Shown: piece after piece, positions 36,991 through 47,655 of the stretch | Layout of the letters: every line of letters begins with the position of its first letter | Numbering within the stretch: the first letter of the stretch is position 1 | DNA from: Symsagittifera roscoffensis | Lineage: Eukaryota > Xenacoelomorpha > Acoela > Convolutidae | Assembly (NCBI RefSeq): GCF_963678635.1 | Contig: NC_087064.1 | Location: forward strand, 69,182,123-69,246,122 | Length of the DNA stretch: 64,000 nucleotides | Direction: 5' to 3' | Position numbers and translations under genes: made by a program | The notes under the pieces: model-generated | Told to the model about the DNA's origin: nothing | The model's input: only the letters and a program-made list of their open reading frames with translations | Database searches by the model: none

Positions 36991-37529
36991 TTGTTTCTAC
37001 TTTCGATACGAAAGTAACGGAATATTTGTGCTCATGTGGTTTTTTTTTTCTTCAGACAAATTTCGACTTTTTAACTAACCATTTTTGACGGACTTTTTTA
37101 TATCATTCGAAAAGTTTTGTTGTCCTCAGCTCAAACTTGAAAAGATATTTCACTTGTGATTATTTTTTGTAAATTATGGGGTTTAAACATTGCCATTTTG
37201 GCCAATTTGGGACAATTAACGCGCGATATATTTCGCGCTATTAACGCGTAAGCGGAGAGTTAATCCGTCTAAGGAATTAAATCGTTCCAAATTGGTTAAA
37301 AGAAGCTTATTTGCCATAATTGGTTTGTTATAAGGAGCGAAATCTATACTTTTGTACTTTAAATGGCGTGTGGGGTGATGATTTTCATAAAAATTTTCAA
37401 ATTTTAGAAAAATTTTAATTTTCATTTTGTTTTTTTTTTCATTGAAGTTTTTTATGTTATTACTGCTCCATAAACCTTAAAAGGCAGTCGAAGCATTCAG
37501 AGCTTCACCCTGATACGAGCAGTCTTGTT
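36991..37529 (+). repeat. Single chimeric family A repeat (repeated at 41503-42042)
   Basis: The first third (with GCTCATGTGG and TGACGGACTTTTTTATATC) matches the first member of the pairs above. The rest (TGTTGTCCTCAGCTCAAACT, GGGTTTAAACATTGCC) matches the second member. One hybrid has replaced a pair. Confidence 0.8.
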
Positions 37530-37534
37530 ACTCT

Positions 37535-38135
37535 TCATACTTAACCTTGAAAACTCCTTCGTTACTCAATAGATTTTATGCTGATGTGAGTTGAAGTGCT
37601 TTGTCGTAATGCATTGAAGTTTTGCATGCTGAACAGACTAACTATTGTGAACAATTTTGTCTGACTTTTTTCCACTCTCCCCCATATTTCAAATTTCAAT
37701 TGTTTTACGTGTTATTATGGCTGAATGCGTTATTTCAAAATGTAACGTTTGAAGAAGAAATCTGGTCACAATTGTGAGTTTGCTCACCACGCCCAGTTTT
37801 ATTGCATTATGACAGCGTTAAAATTTTCAAAAGTTGAAATTGAAAATTGGGATATATGAAAAAACACCACAATTTTTTATTGTACATACTAACTGATGGG
37901 TGGAAAAAGGAAAAAGAATCTTAAAAAAGTCCCAAAGAAAAAGTTATTGACTTCAGCCCATTGACAAGATTTTCTGGCAAGATATCGAGAAATTAAAATT
38001 GCGTATCAGCCAAGAGCATGGGACAACAATTCTCTCAGTCACTGTAATTTACTAGCCAAGATTTTTTCCTTGTTCACTCCCCTTACTTGAACATCACTTA
38101 AACATCAGTTGTATATACGTCATCCCCCCTCCCCC
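37535..38135. other. Intron 1 sequence specific to the 4.5-kb blocks
   Basis: Between the chimeric family A repeat and the MITE upstream of exon 2; duplicated at about 42045-42650. No coding signal. Confidence 0.5.
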
Positions 38136-38146
38136 CTCAGTTCTGG

Positions 38147-38348
38147 GGCTCTTTTCCAGTTTCCGGACAAAATTACGCTGCTCAAAAATTGTTCACACGG
38201 CATTTTGCACGTAAAAAATGTTGTCAAAATTTGTTCACCTGTTCACGCTGACACGTTTTGATGCAGTTTATAGTATGCAAAACATTTTTAAATAAACTTT
38301 CGTATATTGAATTTCAGAAAAATCAAAGGGGGGAACTGGAAAAGAGCC
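38147..38348. mobile_element. GGCTCTTTTCC MITE with exact 8-bp duplication (repeated at 42660-42861)
   Basis: 202 bp between AGTTCTGG at 38139-38146 and 38349-38356. The ends GGCTCTTTTCCAG and CTGGAAAAGAGCC are inverted. The interior is homologous to 26621-26842 (for example TTGTTCACACGGCA and CTGACACGTTTT). It lies just upstream of exon 2. Confidence 0.82.
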
Positions 38349-38676
38349 AGTTCTGGTTGTCAAATTTTTCCAAAGGGTCTGCCCTTTCGTATTTTACTCG
38401 GATAACTTTATGACATCCATTTTTCGCAGAAGAACCTGAAAATTGTCTAAATATGACTAATTTTGAGGGGGAGCGCGCGCCAAAAAGAAAGCAAATTTTT
38501 CGTCAAAGTTTTCTAAAAATGCCTAAAAACGCCTTTTTTGGCCTGTTTTTAAAAAATTTCACAAAAAATTAAAAGGGGGAACTGAAAAAGAGTCAAAACT
38601 TAAATTAAAAAACATGCAGCTGGGATGGAGGAGAAAAACGTTTGTAGTATCCGAGCCAGAAGACTTTGTCTTTTAG

Positions 38677-38931
38677 CCTCGCCTGTGCGTCCTCCGAGGA
38701 AACGAGCGTGGGAGCCGACGGAGTTGTCCCGCGTGAAACACTATGTGCTCCACGGCATCTCCCTCCTCCATGGGGACCAGGGGGGAGGGGGCGACCTCGG
38801 TGAGGGGGTGGAGGGGGAGTGGGTTAATACATATGGGATATATCTATGTGAAGAGAGTTTACCAGAGTGCAAACTGCCATTCTTTGAACAAGAAGAAATG
38901 TACAATTCGCCGTATAGACCATACAACATGG
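38677..38931 (+). CDS. Zinc-finger-like gene, exon 2, first copy
   Basis: An internal exon of 255 nt in a GC-rich island. The acceptor is a pyrimidine tract ending TTTTAG at 38676; the donor is ATG G|GTAAAT at 38932. Both borders are phase 1, so the exon is symmetric. Joined to exon 1 it continues with Thr, then Ser-Pro-Val-Arg and the basic motif PPRKRAWEP, a candidate nuclear localisation signal. A Gly-rich stretch (DQGGGGDLGEGVEGEW) and a Tyr/Glu-rich tail follow. The opposite strand also has an open frame, but it lacks splice signals and is an artefact of GC-rich composition. This is the first of two near-identical copies 4.5 kb apart. Confidence 0.65.
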
Positions 38932-39119
38932 GTAAATAAGATTATATTGATTGTCAAAAACGCTGTCAAATTATTCGTGTTCTGTTCTACTACTTCTCAA
39001 ATTCAGGTACCTAAAAGAAAACTAGTCGAGCAGGTCAAGTGTCTAATGATTTTTAAAGTTCTATTGAACGCAGAAATTATTTCTACTCGGTGGGGGGTAT
39101 TAATTTTTGATCTTTAAAT

Positions 39120-39710
39120 GGATCAATTGAGCAATCTCCCCCCCGTATTGACCAATTGAGCTATCTCCCCCCCCCCCCAAGCAAAAACTAAGACACCACA
39201 AAAAGGCGTCAACAAACGCAATTAGATGGTGATGTGTTTATGGCACGCAATCAATTGATCGACTGAGGTTAATTTTATATGAGTATCGAGAAAAATTTTG
39301 AAAAAAAGTCGAACAATTTAAAAAAAAAATTAATTTGCAAAATTTTGTTTGGGCGACTCTTGCCTCTCATTGAGGAAAACGAGTATCAGGCTTGGTGCTC
39401 TGAACTTGTATCTGAATACCAAAAACAGTTCTCTTCGGCACCTTACTTTTCTACACAATAGCTTTTTTTTACCATTTAGGACAGAAAAAAGTCGCTTTAT
39501 GTGCCTCAGTTTTATTGATTTTGTTTTCACTCTGAATGTAATTTTTGAGCTTTGATATTGTAAAAGTTGGCGTTCCATATTCGTTAGAGAATCTCGTTCA
39601 TATTATCATATCATTCAAACTACTTTCAAGTGATTATAAACATGTCTGAAGTACCTATTGAGCTATCTCCCCCCCACGCGAGAATGGGGGGGAGATTGCT
39701 CAATTGATCC
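39120..39710. mobile_element. GGATCAATTGAGCAATCTCCC MITE, exact 8-bp duplication
   Basis: 591 bp flanked by CTTTAAAT (39112-39119, 39711-39718). Inverted ends GGATCAATTGAGCAATCTCC; a second ATTGAGCTATCTCC motif lies just inside each end. It sits in the intron after exon 2. Open frames inside (from 39279, 39349 and on the minus strand) show no family signature. Confidence 0.82.
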
Positions 39711-39764
39711 CTTTAAATTTGATTTACGAAAGCAATTATATTAAATATGGTTCTTCTAAACGAA

Positions 39765-39951
39765 AAGCCTTTTTTGGTCTATTTTTTTCAAAATTTTGCC
39801 TGCGGCGCAGAAACTTTGGCCAAAATAGGGACAAAACAACGCTGTGGCAGAGCTCGAAAAATCAATTTGGTCGACCTAAAAAAAAGGTCGACAAAATTTT
39901 CGATTTTTTTTGAAAATCCGCCCCCCCTCGAGAAAATCCTAGATCCGCCCT
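39765..39951. mobile_element. Right half of a hAT-derived MITE (repeated at 44277-44463)
   Basis: GCCTTTTTTGGTCTATTTTT, TTTGGTCGACC and the end GAAAATCCTAGATCCGCCCTG match the family end. The other half-like piece is at 38350-38560. Open frames over this stretch follow the repeat and are not genes. Confidence 0.6.
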
Positions 39952-40960
39952 GGTTCCACTCAGTTCTTTTTCCATCTTCCGTCTGCAACTTTTGCAGGGA
40001 TTTATTTTGTTCACAATACCCGGTTGCTTTCAAAAATGGCATGCCATTTGATGGCTCTTTTCCACAGACCCAGGGTTTCGATTAGTCTAGCGTTGTCGTA
40101 ATACAAACTAATATTTTGGAGCAGATTTGCTCTTCATACTTTACACATCATAATTTTACGCGTTTGGTCATAGTTACACTAAAACAACACAAGAAACAGA
40201 AAATTTGAATAGTGGGGGAGGGAGGTGAGAAAAAGCCTATTTGGATGTCCAAAATCTATAGTTTTTCAAAATTTTCTTTTCCCAATAAACAATTCGATTT
40301 AGATTAAGGGGCAGTCAAAACATTCCGGATATTGGTCTGTTATACGAGCAGTCTCTTGTTGTCGCTTAGATCTCCAAAAAACATTTTAAAATCTTTTCCA
40401 CTACACCTCCCCTTTTTTCAATTTTTATAGTCTCATTAGTCATTTTACGTGTCATGTAGGCTTATTGTGGGACAATACGATGTAATGTATGAAAACTTTA
40501 TGAAAATCTGTTCACAATTGTTGATTTGTTCACCACGCGAAATTTTATTGGATCATGACTTCATTAAAACTGTTCAAATAACTTGAAATTCAAATGTTGG
40601 GGGAAAATGAAAAAGATACAAAATCGATTATAAGGAAGTTTCATTGTCTTTATCTATAGAAATGAAAAACAGTCAATTAAAAATGATTTTGCACTTATTT
40701 TTATTACTTTTTTAAATGATAGCAATATAGTCCATTTTTAATTTATTATAATCAATTAGTTTTCACTTTTATAGACACTGACCACAAAACTCAAACTTAA
40801 ACAAATTTTATCTATTGAACTCCAGTGCGGGTAGAAGTTACTGACTGTTATTTAGATGTTTCAAATTGTTAGGGTTACGTTCGACACTACTCAATAAAGT
40901 TTGAAAATTAGCACGTGCAAATCATCTCACTGATCCTATGCTCCTATAAGCTGAAAGGAA

Positions 40961-41030
40961 ATGGTCAAAAAAGCTAGGAAAAGCTTCAAGAAGAGAAAAT
41001 CATCTGCCAAGAAAACTCCCAAAAACGCAA
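40961..41030 (+). CDS. Zinc-finger-like gene, exon 1, copy 5 (start exon nearest an exon 2)
   Basis: Start exon of the split gene completed by the exons at 43190, 45058, 53164, 54291, 58048 and 61583. It encodes 23 residues plus one base; 11 of the 23 are Lys or Arg (starts MVKKARKSF), which suggests a nuclear or nucleolar targeting tail or a nucleic-acid-binding tail. The ATG follows an in-frame TGA nine bases upstream and has a purine at -3 and G at +4, so the start is well supported. The 3' end reads GCA A|GTATGA, a good splice donor in phase 1. The intron to exon 2 at 43190 is about 2.16 kb. A CACGTG palindrome lies about 45 bases upstream of the ATG. Residue 6 is Arg here and in copy 4, but Lys in copies 1-3. 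The gene family is not recognised. Confidence 0.68.
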
Positions 41031-41502
41031 GTATGAAAAAAAAAACTAATTTTTAGTTAGTTTTTTCTTCCTTTTGTGATTTTTGGCTCTTTTTTTCTCC
41101 CAACCTCACACGAGCATCAGTTTTATGGGGTACCGAGTAATTTTACAAGGTTAATTATGAAAATCGAATGTTTGCCATAGCCTAATTAATCAGTATGATA
41201 ATTTTCATAAGTATCGAATATTCACATTGTGGCTCTTTTCCACTTTCCCACTTTTTGGAAAGTGGAAAAGAGAACGAATTGTTAATGTCTCTTTTTCATT
41301 AAAGACCCGTCGCAAGCAAATTGAAATCCTCCACTCCAAACAGTAAAATCACAGTGTGTGGGCTATCTTTTTTTGAGGTATAAAATGGAGCTCTTTATCC
41401 ATTTCCTCCCCCACCTGCAATTATTTACAAGCAGTTTTTTATCGCATTGTCCGCGTGTTCCAAAAATTGGCCCGCGGGTTGATTAGGCTATGACTTACAT
41501 TG

Positions 41503-42042
41503 TTGTTTCTACTTTCGATACGAAAGTAACGGAATATTTGTGCTCATGTGGTTTTTTTTTTTCTTCAGACAAATTTCGACTTTTTAACTAACCATTTTTG
41601 ACGGACTTTTTTATATCATTCGAAAAGTTTTGTTGTCCTCAGCTCAAACTTGAAAAGATATTTCACTTGTGATTATTTTTTGTAAATTATGGGGTTTAAA
41701 CATTGCCATTTTGGCCAATTTGGGACAATTAACGCGCGATATATTTCGCGCTATTAACGCGTAAGCGGAGAGTTAATCCGTCTAAGGAATTAAATCGTTC
41801 CAAATTGGTTAAAAGAAGCTTATTTGCCATAATTGGTTTGTTATAAGGAGCGAAATCTATACTTTTGTACTTTAAATGGCGTGTGGGGTGATGATTTTCA
41901 TAAAAATTTTCAAATTTTAGAAAAATTTTAATTTTCATTTTGTTTTTTTTTTCATTGAAGTTTTTTATGTTATTACTGCTCCATAAACCTTAAAAGGCAG
42001 TCGAAGCATTCAGAGCTTCACCCTGATACGAGCAGTCTTGTT
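41503..42042 (+). repeat. Chimeric family A repeat, second 4.5-kb block
   Basis: Duplicate of 36991-37529. Confidence 0.8.
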
Positions 42043-42659
42043 ACTCTTCATACTTAACCTTGAAAACTCCTTCGTTACTCAATAGATTTTATGCTGATGT
42101 GAGTTGAAGTGCTTTGTCGTAATGCATTGAAGTTTTGCATGCTGAACAGACTAACTATTGTGAACAATTTTGTCTGACTTTTTTCCACTCTCCCCCATAT
42201 TTCAAATTTCAATTGTTTTACGTGTTATTATGGCTGAATGCGTTATTTCAAAATGTAACGTTTGAAGAAGAAATCTGGTCACAATTGTGAGTTTGCTCAC
42301 CACGCCCAGTTTTATTGCATTATGACAGCGTTAAAATTTTCAAAAGTTGAAATTGAAAATTGGGATATATGAAAAAACACCACAATTTTTTATTGTACAT
42401 ACTAACTGATGGGTGGAAAAAGGAAAAAGAATCTTAAAAAAGTCCCAAAGAAAAAGTTATTGACTTCAGCCCATTGACAAGATTTTCTGGCAAGATATCG
42501 AGAAATTAAAATTGCGTATCAGCCAAGAGCATGGGACAACAATTCTCTCAGTCACTGTAATTTACTAGCCAAGATTTTTTCCTTGTTCACTCCCCTTACT
42601 TGAACATCACTTAAACATCAGTTGTATATACGTCATCCCCCCTCCCCCCTCAGTTCTGG

Positions 42660-42861
42660 GGCTCTTTTCCAGTTTCCGGACAAAATTACGCTGCTCAAAA
42701 ATTGTTCACACGGCATTTTGCACGTAAAAAATGTTGTCAAAATTTGTTCACCTGTTCACGCTGACACGTTTTGATGCAGTTTATAGTATGCAAAACATTT
42801 TTAAATAAACTTTCGTATATTGAATTTCAGAAAAATCAAAGGGGGGAACTGGAAAAGAGCC
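42660..42861. mobile_element. GGCTCTTTTCC MITE, copy in second 4.5-kb block
   Basis: Duplicate of 38147-38348, flanked by AGTTCTGG at 42652-42659 and 42862-42869. Confidence 0.82.
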
Positions 42862-43189
42862 AGTTCTGGTTGTCAAATTTTTCCAAAGGGTCTGCCCTTT
42901 CGTATTTTACTCGGATAACTTTATGACATCCATTTTTCGCAGAAGAACCTGAAAATTGTCTAAATATGACTAATTTTGAGGGGGAGCGCGCGCCAAAAAG
43001 AAAGCAAATTTTTCGTCAAAGTTTTCTAAAAGTGCCTAAAAACGCCTTTTTTGGCCTGTTTTTAAAAAATTTCACAAAAAATTAAAAGGGGGAACTGAAA
43101 AAGAGTCAAAACTTAAATTAAAAAACATGCAGCTGGGATGGAGGAGAAAAACGTTTGTAGTATCCGAGCCAGAAGACTTTGTCTTTTAG

Positions 43190-43444
43190 CCTCGCCTGTG
43201 CGTCCTCCGAGGAAACGAGCGTGGGAGCCGACGGAGTTGTCCCGCGTGAAACACTATGTGCTCCACGGCATCTCCCTCCTCCATGGGGACCAGGGGGGAG
43301 GGGGCGACCTCGGTGAGGGGGTGGAGGGGGAGTGGGTTAATACATATGGGATATATCTATGTGAAGAGAGTTTACCAGAGTGCAAACTGCCATTCTTTGA
43401 ACAAGAAGAAATGTACAATTCGCCGTATAGACCATACAACATGG
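43190..43444 (+). CDS. Zinc-finger-like gene, exon 2, second copy
   Basis: Duplicate of 38677-38931, with the same 255 nt length, acceptor (CTTTTAG) and phase-1 donor (G|GTAAAT). This copy is nearest exon 3 (45058, intron about 1.6 kb). The split codon at that junction becomes G|TC, valine. It covers residues 24-108 of the predicted protein. Because the exon is symmetric, a transcript that included both copies, or neither, would stay in frame. Two identical in-frame exons could therefore give proteins differing by 85 residues. Confidence 0.7.
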
Positions 43445-43632
43445 GTAAATAAGATTATATTGATTGTCAAAAACGCTGTCAAATTATTCGTGTTCTGTTC
43501 TACTACTTCTCAAATTCAGGTACCTAAAAGAAAACTAGTCGAGCAGGTCAAGTGTCTAATGATTTTTAAAGTTCTATTGAACGCAGAAATTATTTCTACT
43601 CGGTGGGGGGTATTAATTTTTGATCTTTAAAT

Positions 43633-44222
43633 GGATCAATTGAGCAATCTCCCCCCCGTATTGACCAATTGAGCTATCTCCCCCCCCCCCAAGCAAAAAC
43701 TAAGACACCACAAAAAGGCGTCAACAAACGCAATTAGATGGTGATGTGTTTATGGCACGCAATCAATTGATCGACTGAGGTTAATTTTATATGAGTATCG
43801 AGAAAAATTTTGAAAAAAAGTCGAACAATTTAAAAAAAAAATTAATTTGCAAAATTTTGTTTGGGCGACTCTTGCCTCTCATTGAGGAAAACGAGTATCA
43901 GGCTTGGTGCTCTGAACTTGTATCTGAATACCAAAAACAGTTCTCTTCGGCACCTTACTTTTCTACACAATAGCTTTTTTTTACCATTTAGGACAGAAAA
44001 AAGTCGCTTTATGTGCCTCAGTTTTATTGATTTTGTTTTCACTCTGAATGTAATTTTTGAGCTTTGATATTGTAAAAGTTGGCGTTCCATATTCGTTAGA
44101 GAATCTCGTTCATATTATCATATCATTCAAACTACTTTCAAGTGATTATAAACATGTCTGAAGTACCTATTGAGCTATCTCCCCCCCACGCGAGAATGGG
44201 GGGGAGATTGCTCAATTGATCC
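43633..44222. mobile_element. GGATCAATTGAGCAATCTCCC MITE, second copy
   Basis: Duplicate of 39120-39710 in the second 4.5-kb block, with CTTTAAAT on both sides (43625-43632, 44223-44230). Confidence 0.82.
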
Positions 44223-45057
44223 CTTTAAATTTGATTTACGAAAGCAATTATATTAAATATGGTTCTTCTAAACGAAAAGCCTTTTTTGGTCTATTTTTTT
44301 CAAAATTTTGCCTGCGGCGCAGAAACTTTGGCCAAAATAGGGACAAAACAACGCTGTGGCAGAGCTCGAAAAATCAATTTGGTCGACCTAAAAAAAAGGT
44401 CGACAAAATTTTCGATTTTTTTTGAAAATCCGCCCCCCCTCGAGAAAATCCTAGATCCGCCCTGGTTCCACTCAGTTCTTTTTCCATCTTCCGTCTGCAA
44501 CTTTTGCAGGGATTTATTTTGTTCACAATACCCGGTTGCTTTCAAAAATGGCATGCCATTTGATGGCTCTTTTCCACAGACCCAGGGTTTCGATTAGTCT
44601 AGCGTTGTCGTAATACAAACTAATATTTTGGAGCAGATTTGCTCTTCATACTTTACACATCATAATTTTACGCGTTTGGTCATAGTTACACTAAAACAAC
44701 ACAAGAAACAGAAAATTTGAATAGTGGGGGAGGGAGGTGAGAAAAAGCCTATTTGGATTAACTAGGCCATGATAAACAAATTTTGTCTCAATTGATTGCT
44801 AACCTTGTGAAATTGCTCTTCACCCCATTAGATTGATGCTTCAGTGTGTTGGCAGGGACCAATGAGCCTTCGGTTTGGGCTATTAGAAGTGAAACAGAAA
44901 CAGGATAATAAAAGATAAAATATAGCGTTTTTAAAAATGTTTTTTTTTTCTACTTCAATCCGGCTATTCGTGTTTGGCGTTATCGAAGTACTTTCTTTGT
45001 TATATGTAATATTTACTATAAGTTTAAGTTTTTGTGATACGTTTTTTTTCTGCGTAG

Positions 45058-45260
45058 TCTACAGCAGTTCCCTGTTCCACGTCAACTGCCACGCCCTCTG
45101 CACTTTGAGACGGCAAGTGTCCTGCCATCTGAGTCCGAAATGTGGACTGGATTTCAGGAAGGCAGATGTTCTACTGGAACACCTTCACCAGCAACACCTG
45201 AGAGACTACATGCAGTTGTGGGCAGACTCAACATTCGCACTCAAGCCCAACGCACAACAG
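45058..45260 (+). CDS. Zinc-finger-like gene, exon 3: classical C2H2 finger
   Basis: 203 nt in a GC-rich island, residues 109-176 of the predicted protein. The acceptor follows a long T tract (TTTTTTTTCTGCGTAG). Codon phase 1 matches exon 2. The residues show C131-x5-C137-x3-F-x5-L-x2-H150-x4-H155, a classical C2H2 finger apart from the wide spacing of the two cysteines; a further Cys pair (C119, C123) lies before it. The donor CAACAG|GTCCCC is weak after the GT and is the least certain border of this exon. A later GT would add some low-complexity residues. Exon 4 starts in phase 0, in agreement with this border. Confidence 0.66.
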
Positions 45261-45687
45261 GTCCCCGGCTCTTTTTTCTCTCAAATGTGGAAGAACTTTG
45301 GTTTTGGGTGTGTTAAAGTTATTTTCACTCGCAAACCAGGAAGCAAAAAAACGATCAGAATGGGTCAAGTGATAAATCACATGAAAGCCCATACAGTCTT
45401 GACTCGGTCAACATTTAAAAAAAAAAATTAGAAAAACTGGTTTGAAGTTTCCGCGCTTCTTTAGCAGTGTAAACTTTTTGAGTTTTTGTTTTATTTTTAT
45501 TTTTAAAAAAGTATTCGAATTTCTACTGTTAAAAATTTCTAACTTTATAAATTTGTAAATTGACTAAATTTCTACTGTTATAAGTTTTCGGTTTGTACCT
45601 TTCATCACACCACGATCGACACAAACTCGAAAAAAATTAAAAATTGGTTTTCTCAAGTTTTTCTTTTTAATATGGGTATGGTCCGAA

Positions 45688-47240
45688 CCAGCAAAGAAGT
45701 GGTTGCTAATTTGAACAAAACGTTTCTAGCGGTCTTGTTCCGACCATTAACCTCATGTACCAAAAAAATTGTTCATATAAAAGGAATGTTCGAGCCATTC
45801 ACTTAATCGCGCTGACATGTTTTAGAGTGAATTATAACATCGAATTCCATTTCATCAAAACAAGTTGAACAAAAAGCCACAAGATGCAACTGTAAGCAAG
45901 GGTAGACAGTTGCTCTGCAAGTAGCCCAGAATGTTCCAACCCTAATCATAAGAAATATTAAAAAAGCTCTTTGTGTTTTTCAGACTACTGTTGGTTTTTG
46001 TAAATTGTGTGATAAAAAGATCTGAAGATCTGACAGACAGAACGTAGAACTCAGGCGTTTTCTACAGTCGGAGTATAAAAAATAAACCGAGCAGCCGTTT
46101 TAGTCGATTAATGAGAAGAAAACACAACAAAAGAATTTTTAAAAAATCATTAAACTTCTTTCCAAACTTTTGTTGAAACTGTTATCCGTACGGACATGAT
46201 GTAGATCTATAGAAAATTTATGTGAAAAATTTCAATTTCGTTCGAGTCACGACTGAAAGAACTTTAATTTGTTTGGTTATTATTATTTTTGGATTATTTT
46301 TGATGATTATTTTTGGTTGCTGATTTTGCGTGGAAAACAAAATTTTAAAAAACCTAAAGCAAACACGAACACAAATTTCCTCTCCAATTTACATATGTTC
46401 GGAACAACTATTATTATAATTTACGTTCATTCCCTATCTGCAGTCAATGATCAGTCCAAGTCTTTACAGATTGGTATTGGCCTGATAAAAACTATTGCCA
46501 CGATCAGTGTTCCACTCAGTTCTTTTTCCATCTTCCATCTGCAACTTTTGCAAGGAATTATTTTGTTCACAATACCCGGTTGCTCTCAAAAATGGCTCGC
46601 CATTGAATGGCTCTTTTCCACACCCCCACCTTTGAGTTTCGATTAATCTAGCGTTGTTAAAATACGAACTATTAATTGGAAACATGGCCTGCCATTTTTT
46701 TTCAACCAGCAAAGAATTGGTTGATAATTTTAATAAAAAGTTTTTGGGGATTTTTTTCCGACCTCATGTACCTAAATAATAGTTCATGTAAAAGGAATGT
46801 TTGAGCCATTCACTTAATCGCACTGACATGTTTTTCGACTCAATTATAATATCAAATTCCGTTTAATCAAAACAAGTTTAACAAAAAGCCACAAGATGCA
46901 ACTGTAAGCAAGGGTAGACAGTTGCTTTGCAACTGCAAGTAGCCAAGAATGTTCCAACCCTAATCATAAAAAGTACCTAAAAAGCTCTTCGTGTTTCTCA
47001 AACTACTGTTAGTTTTTGAAAATCGTGTAATAAAAAGATCTGAATATCTGACAGACAAGACGTAGAATTCAGGCGTTTTCTACAGTCGCAGTATAAAAAA
47101 GAAACCAAGCAGCAGTTTTAGTCCGCTAATGAGAAGAAAACACAAAAGAAAAGAATTTTTAAATATCATTAAACTTCTTTTCGAATTTTTGTTGAATATC
47201 GTACGGACATGTTGTATATCTATAGAAAATGATTTGTACT
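45688..47240. repeat. Near-tandem 0.5-kb repeats in intron 3
   Basis: 45688-46217 and 46706-47240 are diverged copies of one sequence; shared blocks include GAGCCATTCACTTAATCGC and AAGCCACAAGATGCAACTGT. Between them, 46500-46680 matches 39955-40115 and 44467-44625. A more distant relative lies near 63130-63310. No coding sense is visible. Confidence 0.75.
46180..46217 (+). repeat. Extra LTR-head fragment upstream of the retroelement
   Basis: TGTTATCCGTACGGACATG and the following bases to CTATAGAAAAT match the first 40 or so bases of the 3' LTR and the start of the 5' LTR. The fragment ends a 0.5-kb repeat (45688-46217) whose second copy (46706-47240) runs directly into the 5' LTR. Confidence 0.55.
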
Positions 47241-47547
47241 AAAACATTAAACTGTATCCTGATGTGACCGTAAGCCGTACGTGATAAACATTTTTAATGA
47301 TGACTACTTAAAGTAACTACATAGATGTCTGATCTATTTAAATACCTAATAAAACTAATAAAATATTCAATAGATATTTATAAATATCTGTCTCTCTCAT
47401 GCTTTCGAGGTCAGATTCTAATCAGACATACCGTTGCCTGAACGAGTTTAAATTGAACACAGTTCCCTTTTTTGATTTAACCTATGCTTATCCGTTTACG
47501 TCTCTCAATATAGATCACCTACATATACCGTTTTCGTTGGTATAACA
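47190..47547 (+). repeat. 5' LTR of the Ty3/Gypsy element
   Basis: Aligns along its length with 52465-52817; shared stretches include TTAATGATGACTACTTAAAG, GATGTCTGATCTATTTAAAT and ATAGATCACCTAC. It begins near TGTTG and ends TATAACA. TGGCAAAGCCAGC follows directly and may be the primer-binding site, but no tRNA was identified. Confidence 0.8.
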
Positions 47548-47655
47548 TGGCAAAGCCAGCAAAAACCAAAAACTCACCAGGAATCACCCTGTTCTGGTAG
47601 AAAGCCTCTGCGAAACCTCCGATCGAGAGGGAAAACTGAACTAACAGTTATCCCT

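Larger units (their letters stand above)
35735..40245. repeat. 4.51-kb tandem duplication, first copy
   Basis: Everything from TGTCCAAAATC at 35735 to 40245 is repeated at 40246-44757 with a period of about 4511 bp. The block holds the tail of monomer 3, exon 1 copy 4, one chimeric family A repeat, about 2.7 kb not found in the 4.36-kb units, exon 2 and two MITEs. The visible differences between copies are single substitutions (for example near 38515/43030) and homopolymer lengths. The duplication is recent, or is an assembly duplication. Confidence 0.92.
40246..44757. repeat. 4.51-kb tandem duplication, second copy
   Basis: Near-identical repeat of 35735-40245, ending at TATTTGGAT; unique sequence begins at about 44758. 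It supplies the exon 1/exon 2 pair closest to exon 3. Confidence 0.92.

Noticed and set aside
38741-38929. Minus-strand frame opposite exon 2 (also 43254)
   Set aside because: Shadow of a GC-rich exon. It has no splice borders and a Pro/Ser-rich composition from antisense Gly codons.
44937-45431. One 164-residue gene covering exon 3 and its flanks
   Set aside because: The parts outside 45058-45260 are low-complexity translations of T-rich intron. Splice borders and finger residues support only the central part.
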